The notes beneath the pieces are model-generated. The model was not told the origin of the DNA and made no database searches. It saw nothing but the letters and a program-made list of their open reading frames with translations. A stretch of 16,379 nt of DNA from Actinomycetes bacterium (GTDB lineage: Bacteria > Actinomycetota > Actinomycetes > Actinomycetales > Demequinaceae), in contig JAEYUX010000180.1 of NCBI GenBank assembly GCA_023432235.1, positions 1 through 16,379 on the forward strand. The letters run 5' to 3'. The position numbers and the translations under genes were made by a program. Of this stretch, positions 6,509 through 14,379 are shown piece after piece; position 1 is the first letter of the stretch, and every line of letters starts with the position of its first letter.

Positions 6509-6892
6509 ATGAGCACCTCACTTCCCCACATCGAAGAATGGATTGCCGACGCTGTTGCAGGGCTTCCTGGCGCGGACGTTGTGCCGTACCCCGATTGGGG
6601 TGCCCAGACCTTCCAGGTGGGAGGTAAGCATTTTGGTCGCGTGGGTGGTGGTCGGGACGGTGGCAGGCTCCTCACCGTCAAAGGAGATCCGGACGACAAC
6701 GCGGCGCTCGTAGCGGAGTACGAGGGCGCCGTGCCCGGCTACTACGCGAACAAGCGGCTGTGGGTGTCGATCGATCTTGATGGGGACGTGCCCCGCGACG
6801 TGAGCCTCGAGGCATTGCACTCGGCCTACTCGATTGTGCGGGGATCGTTGCCCAAACGAGTTCAAGCAGAGTTGGGGGAGTGGTCGGGCTAG
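6509..6892 (+). CDS. MmcQ/YjbR family protein
   Basis: A 127-residue soluble protein of the MmcQ/YjbR (COG2315, DUF419) family, which has a CyaY-like or double-wing DNA-binding-like fold and no firmly known function. Family hallmarks are LTVKGDP (55-61), the EYEGAVPGYYANKRLWVSI stretch (70-88) and the C-terminal helix SYxxVxxSLPKRVQAEL (about 106-122). Length matches the family. ATG 6509 is chosen because a -10 box lies 7 nt upstream and because the eight extra residues from GTG 6485 are not family-like. It is co-directional with argS, which follows after 59 bp with its own promoter. Confidence 0.88.
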   Translation: MSTSLPHIEEWIADAVAGLPGADVVPYPDWGAQTFQVGGKHFGRVGGGRDGGRLLTVKGDPDDNAALVAEYEGAVPGYYANKRLWVSIDLDGDVPRDVSLEALHSAYSIVRGSLPKRVQAELGEWSG

Positions 6893-6939
6893 CGGTCGCC
6901 GCTGGCCGCGCCCGGGCCGCGCGGGTCCTGGGGGGTCGA

Positions 6940-6945
6940 TAGAAT
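6940..6945 (+). promoter_or_regulatory. -10 box giving a leaderless argS-lysA mRNA
   Basis: TAGAAT, close to the TATAAT consensus, is followed by 6 nt and the GTG start of argS at 6952. The 30 bp upstream are extremely GC-rich with overlapping short palindromes (CCCGGG, CCGCGCGG) and no -35 match. Transcription should start at or beside the GTG. Confidence 0.6.
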
Positions 6946-6951
6946 CCGGGA

Positions 6952-8625
6952 GTGACTCCCGAAGAACTCTCCGCCACCATCGCCGTGTGTATCGAGGAAG
7001 GCATCGCCGCTGGCGATATTGCCCTCACTAACGAAGACGTCGTGGATGTGCGGGTGGAGCGACCCAAAGTGCGCGAGCACGGCGACTGGGCGACCAACGT
7101 CGCGATGCAATTCGCGAAGAAGGCGGGCACCAACCCACGCGCATTCGCTGAGTTGCTCGTTGCCCGGCTCATCACAGTGGACGGCATCGACTCCGCCGAG
7201 GTGGCAGGCCCGGGCTTCATTAACATCCGCCTTGCGGCTGGTGCCGCTGGCGAACTCGCTCGCACCATTGTGAGGTCCGGGGAGGACTACGGTCGCGGCG
7301 ATTCCATGAGCGGCCTCCACGTCAACGTCGAGTTCGTGTCCGCAAACCCCACGGGCCCGATTCACCTTGGCGGCACTCGCTGGGCTGCAGTAGGGGATTC
7401 CCTGAGCCGCCTCCTCGAGTTCCACGGCGCCAAGGTGACGCGGGAGTACTACTTCAACGACCACGGGGTCCAGATCGACAACTTTGCGGCATCGCTGCTC
7501 GCGTTCCTGCTTGGCGAAGAGACGCCGGAAAACGGCTACGGCGGCGCCTATATCCAGGAGATCGCTGACACCGTGCTCCAGGGCGCGATGGAAACCGGCG
7601 AGCGCAACCCGCTCGAGTTGCCCCGCGAGGAAGCGCAGGAGTTCTTCCGCTCGCGCGGAGTGAACCTCATGTTCGAGCAGGTGAAGGAATCGCTGAAGAA
7701 CTTCGGTGTCCACTTTGATGTGTTCTTCCACGAGGACTCGCTCCACAAGACCGGCAAGGTCGACACGGCGGTTGCCGAACTCAAGGAGTCCGGTGCGCTG
7801 TACGAGGCCGAGGGTGCGTGGTGGTTGCGCTCGAGCGCCTTCGGTGACGAGAAGGACCGCGTTGTCATTAAGTCGGATGGCCAGGCCGCCTACATTGCGG
7901 GCGACATCGCCTACATCCGTGACAAGCACGAGCGCGGTGCGGATTTGTGCATCTACTTGCTTGGTGCCGATCACCACGGCTACATCGCGCGCCTCAAGGC
8001 AGCAGCCGCCGCGCTTGGCTATGACCCCGACTCGGTGGAAGTGATCATCGGTCAGATGGTCAACCTCGTGAAGGACGGCCTGCCCGTACGTATGTCGAAG
8101 CGCGCCGGCAACGTGGTGACGATGGAGGACCTCGTTGACGTGGTGGGGGTGGACGCGGCCCGGTACGCGCTTACGCGCTCCAGCGCCGACTCGACGCTTG
8201 ACATCGACCTTGACGTACTTGCCTCGGCGACGAACGCCAACCCGGTCTTCTACGTGCAATACGCCCATGCACGGAGTGCGGGTGTCGCTCGCAACGCCGC
8301 AGAGTATGGAATTCGCCGTGAGGACGCCTTTGACGCGTCGTTGCTCATTCACGAGTCGGAATCTGCGTTGCTTGGAGTTCTCGGCGAGTTCCCCCGCGTG
8401 GTGAGCCAAGCGGTCGAGTTCCGCGAGCAGCACCGCGTTGCTCGCTACCTCGAAGAGGTGGCGGCCGCCTTCAACCAGTGGTACGACCGCACCCGCGTCA
8501 CACCCCAAGGCGACGAAGAGGTCACCGACCTTCACCGCACCCGATTGTGGCTCAACGACGCCACGGGGCAGGTGCTCCGTAACGGGCTCAGCCTCCTGGG
8601 CGTGAGCGCGCCCGAAAGGATGTGA
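6952..8625 (+). CDS. argS: Arginyl-tRNA synthetase
   Basis: A 557-residue class I aminoacyl-tRNA synthetase that charges tRNA-Arg with arginine in the cytoplasm. The N-terminal Add1 domain (about 5-95) is followed by the catalytic core with NPTGPIHLGG (HIGH equivalent HLGG at 138-141), and MSKRAG (381-386) replaces the KMSKS loop. The C-terminal DALR anticodon-binding domain runs from about 430 and includes the conserved FNQWYDRTRV-type region. Length is normal. The GTG start fits both the N-terminus of the family and the -10 box 6 nt upstream. Its stop lies just ahead of lysA, with which it shares an operon. A tRNA-Arg gene lies nearby on the other strand. Confidence 0.97.
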   Translation: MTPEELSATIAVCIEEGIAAGDIALTNEDVVDVRVERPKVREHGDWATNVAMQFAKKAGTNPRAFAELLVARLITVDGIDSAEVAGPGFINIRLAAGAAGELARTIVRSGEDYGRGDSMSGLHVNVEFVSANPTGPIHLGGTRWAAVGDSLSRLLEFHGAKVTREYYFNDHGVQIDNFAASLLAFLLGEETPENGYGGAYIQEIADTVLQGAMETGERNPLELPREEAQEFFRSRGVNLMFEQVKESLKNFGVHFDVFFHEDSLHKTGKVDTAVAELKESGALYEAEGAWWLRSSAFGDEKDRVVIKSDGQAAYIAGDIAYIRDKHERGADLCIYLLGADHHGYIARLKAAAAALGYDPDSVEVIIGQMVNLVKDGLPVRMSKRAGNVVTMEDLVDVVGVDAARYALTRSSADSTLDIDLDVLASATNANPVFYVQYAHARSAGVARNAAEYGIRREDAFDASLLIHESESALLGVLGEFPRVVSQAVEFREQHRVARYLEEVAAAFNQWYDRTRVTPQGDEEVTDLHRTRLWLNDATGQVLRNGLSLLGVSAPERM

Positions 8626-8627
8626 CC

Positions 8628-9965
8628 ATGCCGGTCTGGTCTGCGACGTGCAACCGCACTCCCGACGGCGCCTTGTCGATCGGAGGCATCGACGTCCGCG
8701 ACCTCGCCCGCGAGCACGGCACTCCGCTGTATGTGGTGGATGAGGCCGACTTCCGCGACCGGGCGCGCGCTTTCCGTGATCACTTTGGCGAAGCCTTCGC
8801 AGAGCACGGCACCACGTGCACCGTGTACTACGCATCAAAAGCCCTGCTCAGTAGCCAGATTGCGCGGTGGGTGCATGAGGACGGCCTCGGCATTGACGTC
8901 GCTTCCGGGGGCGAGCTAGCGATCGCTCTGCGGGCGGGCGTTCCCGGTGAACTCATCACGTTGCACGGCAACAACAAGTCCGACGCTGAACTCACGCGGG
9001 CGCTTGAGGTGGGGGTAGGCCATATTGTGGTCGACTCCCTCACCGAGATCGACGTGTTGAGCAATCTCGCCGCCAAGGCAGGGGTTGAGGCGCCGGTCCT
9101 TGTGCGCGTGACGACGGGTGTCCACGCGGGCGGACACGAGTACATCGCGACGTCGCACGAGGACCAGAAGTTTGGGCTCTCGCTTGCGACCGGTGCGGCT
9201 TTCGAGGCGCTCCGGGCGGTGCATGCCTCTGCGTCTCTCGACCTGCGCGGCGTTCACACGCACATTGGGTCCCAGATTCTCTCAATCGACGCCTTCCGCG
9301 AGTCCGCACGTCGCATGCTGCAGCTGCGCGCCGACTTCGCCGCTGAGACCGGCTACGAGATGCCCGACGTTGACTTGGGCGGTGGCTACGCCATCGCGTA
9401 CACGCCCGACGAAGAAGCGATGGACGTGGAGAAGGCGGCCCGCGAGATTGCCCACGTTGTCGCTCAAGAGGTTGAGGCGGCGGGCGCTGGATGGCCGCGC
9501 ATCGGCATCGAACCTGGCCGCGCGATCGCTGGCCCGGCAGGCACCACCCTCTACAGCGTCGGCGTCGTGAAGCACGTCAAGCTCGATGGCGGTGGCGAGC
9601 GTCAGTACGTGGCCGTCGACGGCGGCATGAGTGACAACATGCGCACCATCACCTATGGAGCGACGTACACGGCCGCGCTCGCGTCCCGGACGTCGAGCGC
9701 TCCGTACGTGCTCTCTCGCGTGGTGGGCAAGCACTGCGAGTCGGGCGATATCGTCGTCCGCGACGTGGACCTGCCTGCCGACACTGCTCGTGGAGACCTC
9801 CTCGCGGTGCCCGTCACCGGCGCCTATGGCAGGTCAATGGCGAGCAACTACAACGCCTTGTTGCGTCCCGCCGTGGTGGCAGTGAAGGACGGCGTAAGCC
9901 GCGTGCTCATCCGTCGCGACACTATCGAAGACCTTCTCTCGTGGGACGTGCCGCCCACTGATTAG
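8628..9965 (+). CDS. lysA: Diaminopimelate decarboxylase
   Basis: A 445-residue PLP enzyme catalysing the last lysine step, meso-diaminopimelate to L-lysine plus CO2, at the branch shared with peptidoglycan precursor supply. The fold-III PLP Lys is in VYYASKALLS (Lys71). HTHIGSQI, the glycine-rich DLGGGYAIAY and EPGRAI phosphate-binding loops, HCESGD (Cys370) from the partner subunit's active site, and VDGGMSDN are all present. Length is usual. Start: the ATG at 8628 has AAAGGA 7 nt upstream. A GTG at 8622 overlapping the argS stop is possible but lies 1 nt from that site. Co-transcribed with argS, as in other actinobacteria, and unlinked from hom here by two inserted genes. Confidence 0.97.
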   Translation: MPVWSATCNRTPDGALSIGGIDVRDLAREHGTPLYVVDEADFRDRARAFRDHFGEAFAEHGTTCTVYYASKALLSSQIARWVHEDGLGIDVASGGELAIALRAGVPGELITLHGNNKSDAELTRALEVGVGHIVVDSLTEIDVLSNLAAKAGVEAPVLVRVTTGVHAGGHEYIATSHEDQKFGLSLATGAAFEALRAVHASASLDLRGVHTHIGSQILSIDAFRESARRMLQLRADFAAETGYEMPDVDLGGGYAIAYTPDEEAMDVEKAAREIAHVVAQEVEAAGAGWPRIGIEPGRAIAGPAGTTLYSVGVVKHVKLDGGGERQYVAVDGGMSDNMRTITYGATYTAALASRTSSAPYVLSRVVGKHCESGDIVVRDVDLPADTARGDLLAVPVTGAYGRSMASNYNALLRPAVVAVKDGVSRVLIRRDTIEDLLSWDVPPTD

Positions 9966-10001
9966 TGGCGGATTCCGAGACTCCTATTCCCGGCGTCGGG
10001 C

Positions 10002-10021
10002 CTGCTGAAGCGGTGTTTTTT
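10002..10021 (+). terminator. Weak intrinsic terminator candidate after lysA
   Basis: A 4-bp stem (10002-10005 with 10010-10013, one T-G wobble) with loop TGAA is followed by TG and a run of six T (10016-10021). The U-tract is unusual for this GC-rich region, but the stem is short. A small CCCG/CGGG stem (9989-10000) lies just before it. Confidence 0.35.
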
Positions 10022-10103
10022 GGGCGCCCGCGCGCATTCCGGCGTTGACGAAGTACGCGACGAACCGCGTCGCTGATATTCAACGAGGAGTGGAGCGATA
10101 ACC

Positions 10104-10415
10104 ATGAGTGAGTCGGCACCCTTGAATGACGACCAGAAGTTTGAAGAAGGCACGAGGGCCCTCCACGAGATCGCGGAAGAGGTCGAGAGAGAGCGTGCCG
10201 AACGCGGCCGTGCCTCAGTTGATGGCGCCCCGGTGAGAACCGCCGAGGAGCAAGCGATGGCGGACGCCGCGGCGACCTCCGAAGACAGCCATGACGTCGA
10301 CAACGACACTCGCGAAGACCACAGCCCCGGCACAGGTGATTTCACCCGCGGGGGAGATCGCGACGTCGAGGCGAACTTCGGCGTCCCCGGTGGGCGCGAC
10401 CAGATGCCCCACTAG
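10104..10415 (+). CDS. Small acidic protein of unknown function
   Basis: I do not recognise this 103-residue protein. It has no signal peptide, membrane segment, Cys or Trp. Residues about 9-36 form a highly charged Glu/Arg-rich amphipathic segment (EEVERERAERG), and the rest is rich in Asp, Ser, Thr and Gly and looks disordered, ending GVPGGRDQMPH. Composition is strongly acidic. The ATG has GTGGAG about 8 nt upstream and GAGGAG slightly further. It stands alone between lysA and a convergent phosphatase gene. The 138-bp region before it holds the lysA terminator candidate and an inverted repeat, ACGCG-N6-CGCGT (10055-10070). It could be a small stress- or scaffold-type protein, but nothing in the sequence proves that. 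Confidence 0.7.
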   Translation: MSESAPLNDDQKFEEGTRALHEIAEEVERERAERGRASVDGAPVRTAEEQAMADAAATSEDSHDVDNDTREDHSPGTGDFTRGGDRDVEANFGVPGGRDQMPH

Positions 10416-10418
10416 GCG

Positions 10419-10435
10419 CACGGCACGTGACCGTG
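10419..10435. terminator. Hairpin in the convergent gap after the acidic protein and phosphatase genes
   Basis: CACGG (10419-10423) and CCGTG (10431-10435) form a 5-bp stem with a 7-nt loop in the 35-bp gap between two convergent stop codons. No T-run follows on either strand, so the terminator role rests on position. Confidence 0.35.
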
Positions 10436-10450
10436 AGGTAGGCGCGGCCG

Positions 10451-10999
10451 TCAGCCCAACCGGGCCCAGAGCGTCAAGGCGCTGATGTCGGCAACGATCT
10501 CGGCCATGACGCGATCAAAGACGTGCTGGGAGTGACCCCACGGATCATCCAAACTTCGCAGCGGCGCAGGACCCTCAGCCTGTGCCGCTGCGAGTGCGGA
10601 TGCGGCATTGCGGAGGCGCTCGGCCGGAGTATCGCCCGGCGGGGTGCCGGCCCGAGTCGAAAGTTCCGCGGCCTGCCTGATACCGAACACATGGTCTGGC
10701 ATACCGCCGCACTCATGGGCGATCCAACGGGCATGAGTCTCAGTAGCGACGAGGACTAGATCGGCACGCGCGACGAGCTCACGCGACAGCTGGGTGGGGC
10801 GATGACGCGGCATCGTCACGGCATAGTGGTCAGCGGCGCGGCGCATCTCGCGGGTTGCATCCATGCCGATCTCGGCGTAGGTGCCCGCAGACGTCACCTC
10901 AGCAGCGTCGCCCCACTCACGTTGGGCGAGATAGTGCATCGCGGGGGAGCGGCAGATATTGCCGGTGCACACCATGAGGACGCGAGCAGGACCAGACAC
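10451..10999 (-). CDS. Low-molecular-weight protein-tyrosine phosphatase
   Basis: A cytoplasmic phosphatase of about 182 residues in the LMW-PTP/arsenate-reductase-like fold. The phosphate-binding loop CTGNICRSP carries nucleophile Cys11 and Arg17 (CX5R), and SLDDPWG near residue 150 supplies the general-acid Asp in the DP motif. Bacterial relatives dephosphorylate tyrosine kinases of capsule and exopolysaccharide assembly or host proteins. No partner kinase is in the window, so the substrate is open. The GTG start (10997-10999) lies 6 nt after TAACCT, so the mRNA is probably leaderless. It is divergent from hom across 69 bp and convergent with the acidic-protein gene. An overlapping ATG at 11001-10999 is out of frame. 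Confidence 0.92.
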   Translation of the reverse strand: MSGPARVLMVCTGNICRSPAMHYLAQREWGDAAEVTSAGTYAEIGMDATREMRRAADHYAVTMPRHRPTQLSRELVARADLVLVATETHARWIAHECGGMPDHVFGIRQAAELSTRAGTPPGDTPAERLRNAASALAAAQAEGPAPLRSLDDPWGHSQHVFDRVMAEIVADISALTLWARLG

Positions 11000-11005
11000 A
11001 TGACG

Positions 11006-11011
11006 AGGTTA
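11006..11011 (-). promoter_or_regulatory. -10 box giving a leaderless phosphatase mRNA
   Basis: On the minus strand TAACCT (11011 to 11006) is followed by 6 nt and the GTG start codon at 10999. The shared 69-bp region with hom has no obvious long operator. Confidence 0.5.
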
Positions 11012-11055
11012 TCGGTACGCGTGCATGGCGAGGTCTAGCCGCTCGGAGCGCCCGC

Positions 11056-11061
11056 TAGAGT
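11056..11061 (+). promoter_or_regulatory. -10 box giving a leaderless hom-thrC-thrB mRNA
   Basis: TAGAGT is followed by 7 nt and the GTG of hom at 11069. A transcript starting at the GTG leaves no room for a threonine leader peptide and attenuator of the enterobacterial kind, so control would have to be at initiation or by enzyme feedback. Confidence 0.55.
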
Positions 11062-11068
11062 TGTCGGC

Positions 11069-12367
11069 GTGTCTGACAAGCCCGTGAAGATTGCCCTGTT
11101 CGGTCCTGGCACCGTCGGTTCCGAGGTGGCGCGCCTGCTCACCGCAAACGCTGCCGACCTCGCCTCCCGCGTTGGAGCGCCCGTCCAGATCGAGGGCATC
11201 TATGTGCGGGACCTCGACAAGCCTCGTCCCGAGTCAATCTCGCGTGACCTCCTCACGAATGACGCTCATGGCCTCATCGAACGCGCGGACGTTGTCGTCG
11301 AGTTGATGGGTGGCATCGAACCTGCCAAGAGCTTCGTGCTCGAGGCGATTGGCGCAGGCTGTGGCGTGGTCACGGCCAACAAAGCACTCCTCGCCGCTCA
11401 TGGTCCCGAACTTCATGAAGCGGCAGACGCCAACAAGGTTGACCTGTACTTCGAGGCCGCCGTCGCTGGCGCGATCCCACTCATCCGTCCTTTGCGTGAG
11501 TCACTCGCCGGCGACCACGTGGTGCGGATCCTCGGCATCGTTAATGGCACCACCAACTATGTACTCGACGAGATGACCTCACGCGCGCTTGACTACGAGG
11601 TCGCCGTCAAGCAGGCGCAGGAGCTCGGCTACGCCGAGGCGGACCCGACGGCCGACGTGGAAGGTCACGACGCTGCCGCAAAGGCCGCGATCCTCGCCTC
11701 TCTTGCTTTCCACCAGCGCGTACGCCTCGACGACGTCTACCGCGAAGGCATTTCCTCAATCACCGCTGCAGATGTTGCGTCGGCGACGGAATCGGGTCAT
11801 GTCATCAAGTTGCTCGCAATCGCCGAGCGTGTGGGTACCGGCGCCGACGCGGGGGTCTCCGTCCGCGTCCACCCCGCCTTGGTTCCTCTCGGCCACCCCT
11901 TGGCGGGCGTCCGCGGAGCCTTCAATGCGGTCTTCGTGGAAACCGAGGCCGCTGGAGAGTTGATGTTCTACGGCCAAGGTGCCGGAGGCACGCCCACAGC
12001 GTCGGCCGTGCTTGGCGACATCGTGTCTGCTGCACGCCACATCGCCCAAGGCGGGCGGGGACCGCGCGAATCGAACTACGCGGACCTCCCGGTGTTGCCC
12101 ATCGAGTCCGCGACGTCCAGGTTTGCGCTTCGCATGACGGTGCCGGATCGCCCAGGCGTGCTGGCCAATATCGCGGGAATCCTTGCGGAGCACGCCGTTT
12201 CTATCGAGACGGTGCGCCAAAGCGTTGGCGGCGGTAAGGGCCAGGCGACCCTCGTGATCGCGACCCACCGGGCCTCTGAGCGCGAGGTCTCCCGCGTCCT
12301 TGACGTGCTGCGGGCCTCCGCCGCCGTCACCGAAATCCGATCTGTCCTCCGCATCGAGGGCGACTAG
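11069..12367 (+). CDS. hom: Homoserine dehydrogenase
   Basis: A 432-residue NAD(P)H-dependent enzyme reducing aspartate semialdehyde to homoserine, the entry to threonine, methionine and isoleucine. The Rossmann loop FGPGTVGSEVA (about 11-21) is followed by the catalytic domain with GTTNYVLDEM and PTADVEGHDAAAK, in which Asp201 and Lys205 show the family's D-x3-K spacing. The C-terminal ACT domain from about 351 (TVPDRPGVLANIAGILAE) is the usual site of threonine feedback inhibition. It is the monofunctional actinobacterial form, not fused to aspartokinase. The GTG start fits a -10 box 7 nt upstream. It leads the operon, with thrC beginning 17 bp after its stop. Confidence 0.97.
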   Translation: MSDKPVKIALFGPGTVGSEVARLLTANAADLASRVGAPVQIEGIYVRDLDKPRPESISRDLLTNDAHGLIERADVVVELMGGIEPAKSFVLEAIGAGCGVVTANKALLAAHGPELHEAADANKVDLYFEAAVAGAIPLIRPLRESLAGDHVVRILGIVNGTTNYVLDEMTSRALDYEVAVKQAQELGYAEADPTADVEGHDAAAKAAILASLAFHQRVRLDDVYREGISSITAADVASATESGHVIKLLAIAERVGTGADAGVSVRVHPALVPLGHPLAGVRGAFNAVFVETEAAGELMFYGQGAGGTPTASAVLGDIVSAARHIAQGGRGPRESNYADLPVLPIESATSRFALRMTVPDRPGVLANIAGILAEHAVSIETVRQSVGGGKGQATLVIATHRASEREVSRVLDVLRASAAVTEIRSVLRIEGD

Positions 12368-12384
12368 CCGAAAGGGGCGCGCGC

Positions 12385-13443
12385 GTGGCGCACGTGTGGC
12401 GCGGCATCGTCCGCGAGTACTTGGACCACTTGCCCTTCGATGAGGGCGACCGCATTGTGTCGTTGGGCGAAGGCGGCACGCCGCTCGTTCACGCGCCGTC
12501 AATCTCCGCGCAGGTGGGAGCCGACGTCTGGGTGAAGGTCGAAGGAATGAACCCCACCGGTTCGTTCAAGGACCGTGGCATGACCTCCGCGATCACGCAG
12601 GTGGTGAAGGACGGCGATCACACGGTGGTGTGCGCCTCGACCGGCAACACCTCGGCCTCGGCCGCCGCGTACGCGGCTCACGCCGGTTTGCGCTGCGTCG
12701 TCATGATCCCTCAAGGCAAGATAGCCGCCGGCAAGATGGCGCAGGCGATTGTGCATGGTGCGGACCTCGTCCAAGTGGATGGCAACTTTGATGAGTGCCT
12801 TGACATCGTTCGCTCGCTGTCAGAGAACTACCCGATCGCGCTTGTTAACTCCGTCAACCCTTATCGCCTCCAGGGTCAAAAGACGGCGGCCTTTGAGATT
12901 GTCGACCAGCTGGGCGACGCCCCCGACATCCACATGCTTCCCGTTGGCAACGCGGGCAATATTTCGGCTTACTGGATGGGCTTCACCGAATACGCCGACG
13001 CTGGGATCGCCTCGCGACGTCCTCGCATCTGGGGCGTGCAGGCTGCGGGCGCTGCCCCGTTTGTCGAGGGCCACCCGATCAAGGACCCCGAGACCGTCGC
13101 AACGGCGATTCGCATTGGCAAGCCCGCCTCATGGGACCTCGCCATTGCCGCGCGCGATGAGTCCGGTGGTTGGATTCGCGCGGTGAGCGATGAGCAGATT
13201 CTTGCCGCGCAGGCGCTCCTCGCCGCGGACGTCGGCGTCTTTGTTGAGCCCGCTTCTGCCGCGCCGATCGCCGGACTGCTCGCAGCGTCGGCCGCAGGTG
13301 AGGTGCCTTCTGGCGCGAAGATCACGTGCACCGTCACGGGCAACGGGCTCAAGGACACCGCCACGGCGCTCGCGGGCCGCGAGGTTGAACCGACCGTCAT
13401 CCCCGTCGATGTCGACGCAGCCGCGAAGGTGCTGGGGCTGTAA
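12385..13443 (+). CDS. thrC: Threonine synthase
   Basis: A 352-residue PLP enzyme converting O-phosphohomoserine to threonine. The internal-aldimine Lys62 is in NPTGSFKDRGM, and the phosphate-binding glycine loop is PVGNAGNIS. CASTGNTSASAAAYA is the substrate-side loop typical of the short (class II-like) actinobacterial ThrC. The GTG start has AAAGGGG 7 nt upstream. It is the middle gene of hom-thrC-thrB, with only 2 bp separating its stop from the thrB ATG. No irregularity seen. Confidence 0.97.
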   Translation: MAHVWRGIVREYLDHLPFDEGDRIVSLGEGGTPLVHAPSISAQVGADVWVKVEGMNPTGSFKDRGMTSAITQVVKDGDHTVVCASTGNTSASAAAYAAHAGLRCVVMIPQGKIAAGKMAQAIVHGADLVQVDGNFDECLDIVRSLSENYPIALVNSVNPYRLQGQKTAAFEIVDQLGDAPDIHMLPVGNAGNISAYWMGFTEYADAGIASRRPRIWGVQAAGAAPFVEGHPIKDPETVATAIRIGKPASWDLAIAARDESGGWIRAVSDEQILAAQALLAADVGVFVEPASAAPIAGLLAASAAGEVPSGAKITCTVTGNGLKDTATALAGREVEPTVIPVDVDAAAKVLGL

Positions 13444-13445
13444 CG

Positions 13446-14366
13446 ATGCGGTACGTGCGTGACCACGTGAGCGTGCGGGTGCCCGCGACGGCGGGCAACC
13501 TCGGGCCAGGTTTCGACGCGCTCGGGATGGCGTTGGGCGTGGCGGATGAAGTCGACGTGTGGGCGCTCGGTTCGCCCGCCGTCGAGATCACCATTGAAGG
13601 GGTGGGTGCCGACACGCTGCCCCGTGATGACTCTCACCTCATGGTGCGTGCCATGCGCGCCGCCGCCGACGCTGTTGGAGTGCCGCACACAGGTTTGCGG
13701 ATTGTGGCACGCAACTCGATTCCACACGGGCGCGGACTTGGGTCGTCGGCCGCGGCGGTCGTGGCCGGTATCGCCGCGATTCGCGCTCTCATTGACGAGC
13801 CAGAGGCGCTGAGCGACGAGGTCATGCTGCGCATCGCCACGGAGTTTGAGGGGCACCCGGACAATGCGGCGCCCGCCATTTGGGGTGGCGCAACCGCCGC
13901 ATGGGTGGATGACGAGGGCGCTCACGCGGTGCCACTCACGTTGGCGGACGGTCTCGAGACCGCCGTGCTCATTCCCACTGCTGTCCTCGCCACCCACGAG
14001 GCGCGAGCGGTGCTTCCCGACGCCGTTCCTCACCGCGATGCGGCGTTCAACGTGGGACGTGCCGCATTGCTTGTCGCTGCGCTTGCCCACGCGCCCGAGC
14101 GCCTCTTTGCGGCCACCGAAGACCGACTTCACCAGTCCTACCGCGCCCCCGTGATGAAGTCTGCCGCCGCGATGATGGGCGCCCTCCGGGCACAAGGATT
14201 GGCCGCCGTCGTGTCCGGCGCAGGCCCGTCTGTACTTGTCATCGGCCGTGACCTCGCGTCGTCGGGGCTCGTCGAGGGAGAGCTCGCCTGGGCGGATGGC
14301 ATCGGGGACGACACCTGGCGCTGCGTCCACACCGTGGGACCCGTGGCAGGCGTTTCCGTCACCTAG
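13446..14366 (+). CDS. thrB: Homoserine kinase
   Basis: A 306-residue GHMP-family kinase phosphorylating homoserine to O-phosphohomoserine, the ThrC substrate. The N-terminal VPATAGNLGPGFDALGMAL substrate loop is followed by the GHMP phosphate loop IPHGRGLGSSAA (from about residue 92). EGHPDNAAPA (Asp and Asn of the family) and the C-terminal SGAGPSVLVI glycine motif are also visible. Length is normal. It is tightly coupled to thrC and is the last gene of the operon; a hairpin candidate follows. In many actinobacteria rho follows thrB, but here an exporter operon does. Confidence 0.97.
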   Translation: MRYVRDHVSVRVPATAGNLGPGFDALGMALGVADEVDVWALGSPAVEITIEGVGADTLPRDDSHLMVRAMRAAADAVGVPHTGLRIVARNSIPHGRGLGSSAAAVVAGIAAIRALIDEPEALSDEVMLRIATEFEGHPDNAAPAIWGGATAAWVDDEGAHAVPLTLADGLETAVLIPTAVLATHEARAVLPDAVPHRDAAFNVGRAALLVAALAHAPERLFAATEDRLHQSYRAPVMKSAAAMMGALRAQGLAAVVSGAGPSVLVIGRDLASSGLVEGELAWADGIGDDTWRCVHTVGPVAGVSVT

Positions 14367-14379
14367 AGGCACAAACTCA

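Noticed and set aside
6897..6930. Overlapping GC-only palindromes upstream of argS as an operator or terminator
   Set aside because: Low-complexity G/C sequence gives such palindromes easily, and there is no U-tract or clean symmetric arm pair.
6889..8838. 649-codon open frame on the minus strand across argS
   Set aside because: Exactly antisense to a well-supported argS, with His/Arg-rich low-complexity translation typical of high-GC shadow frames and no family motif.
11000..11068. Threonine attenuator or leader peptide before hom
   Set aside because: The -10 box is 7 nt from the hom GTG, leaving no leader RNA, and no Thr/Ile-rich short frame or terminator hairpin is present.
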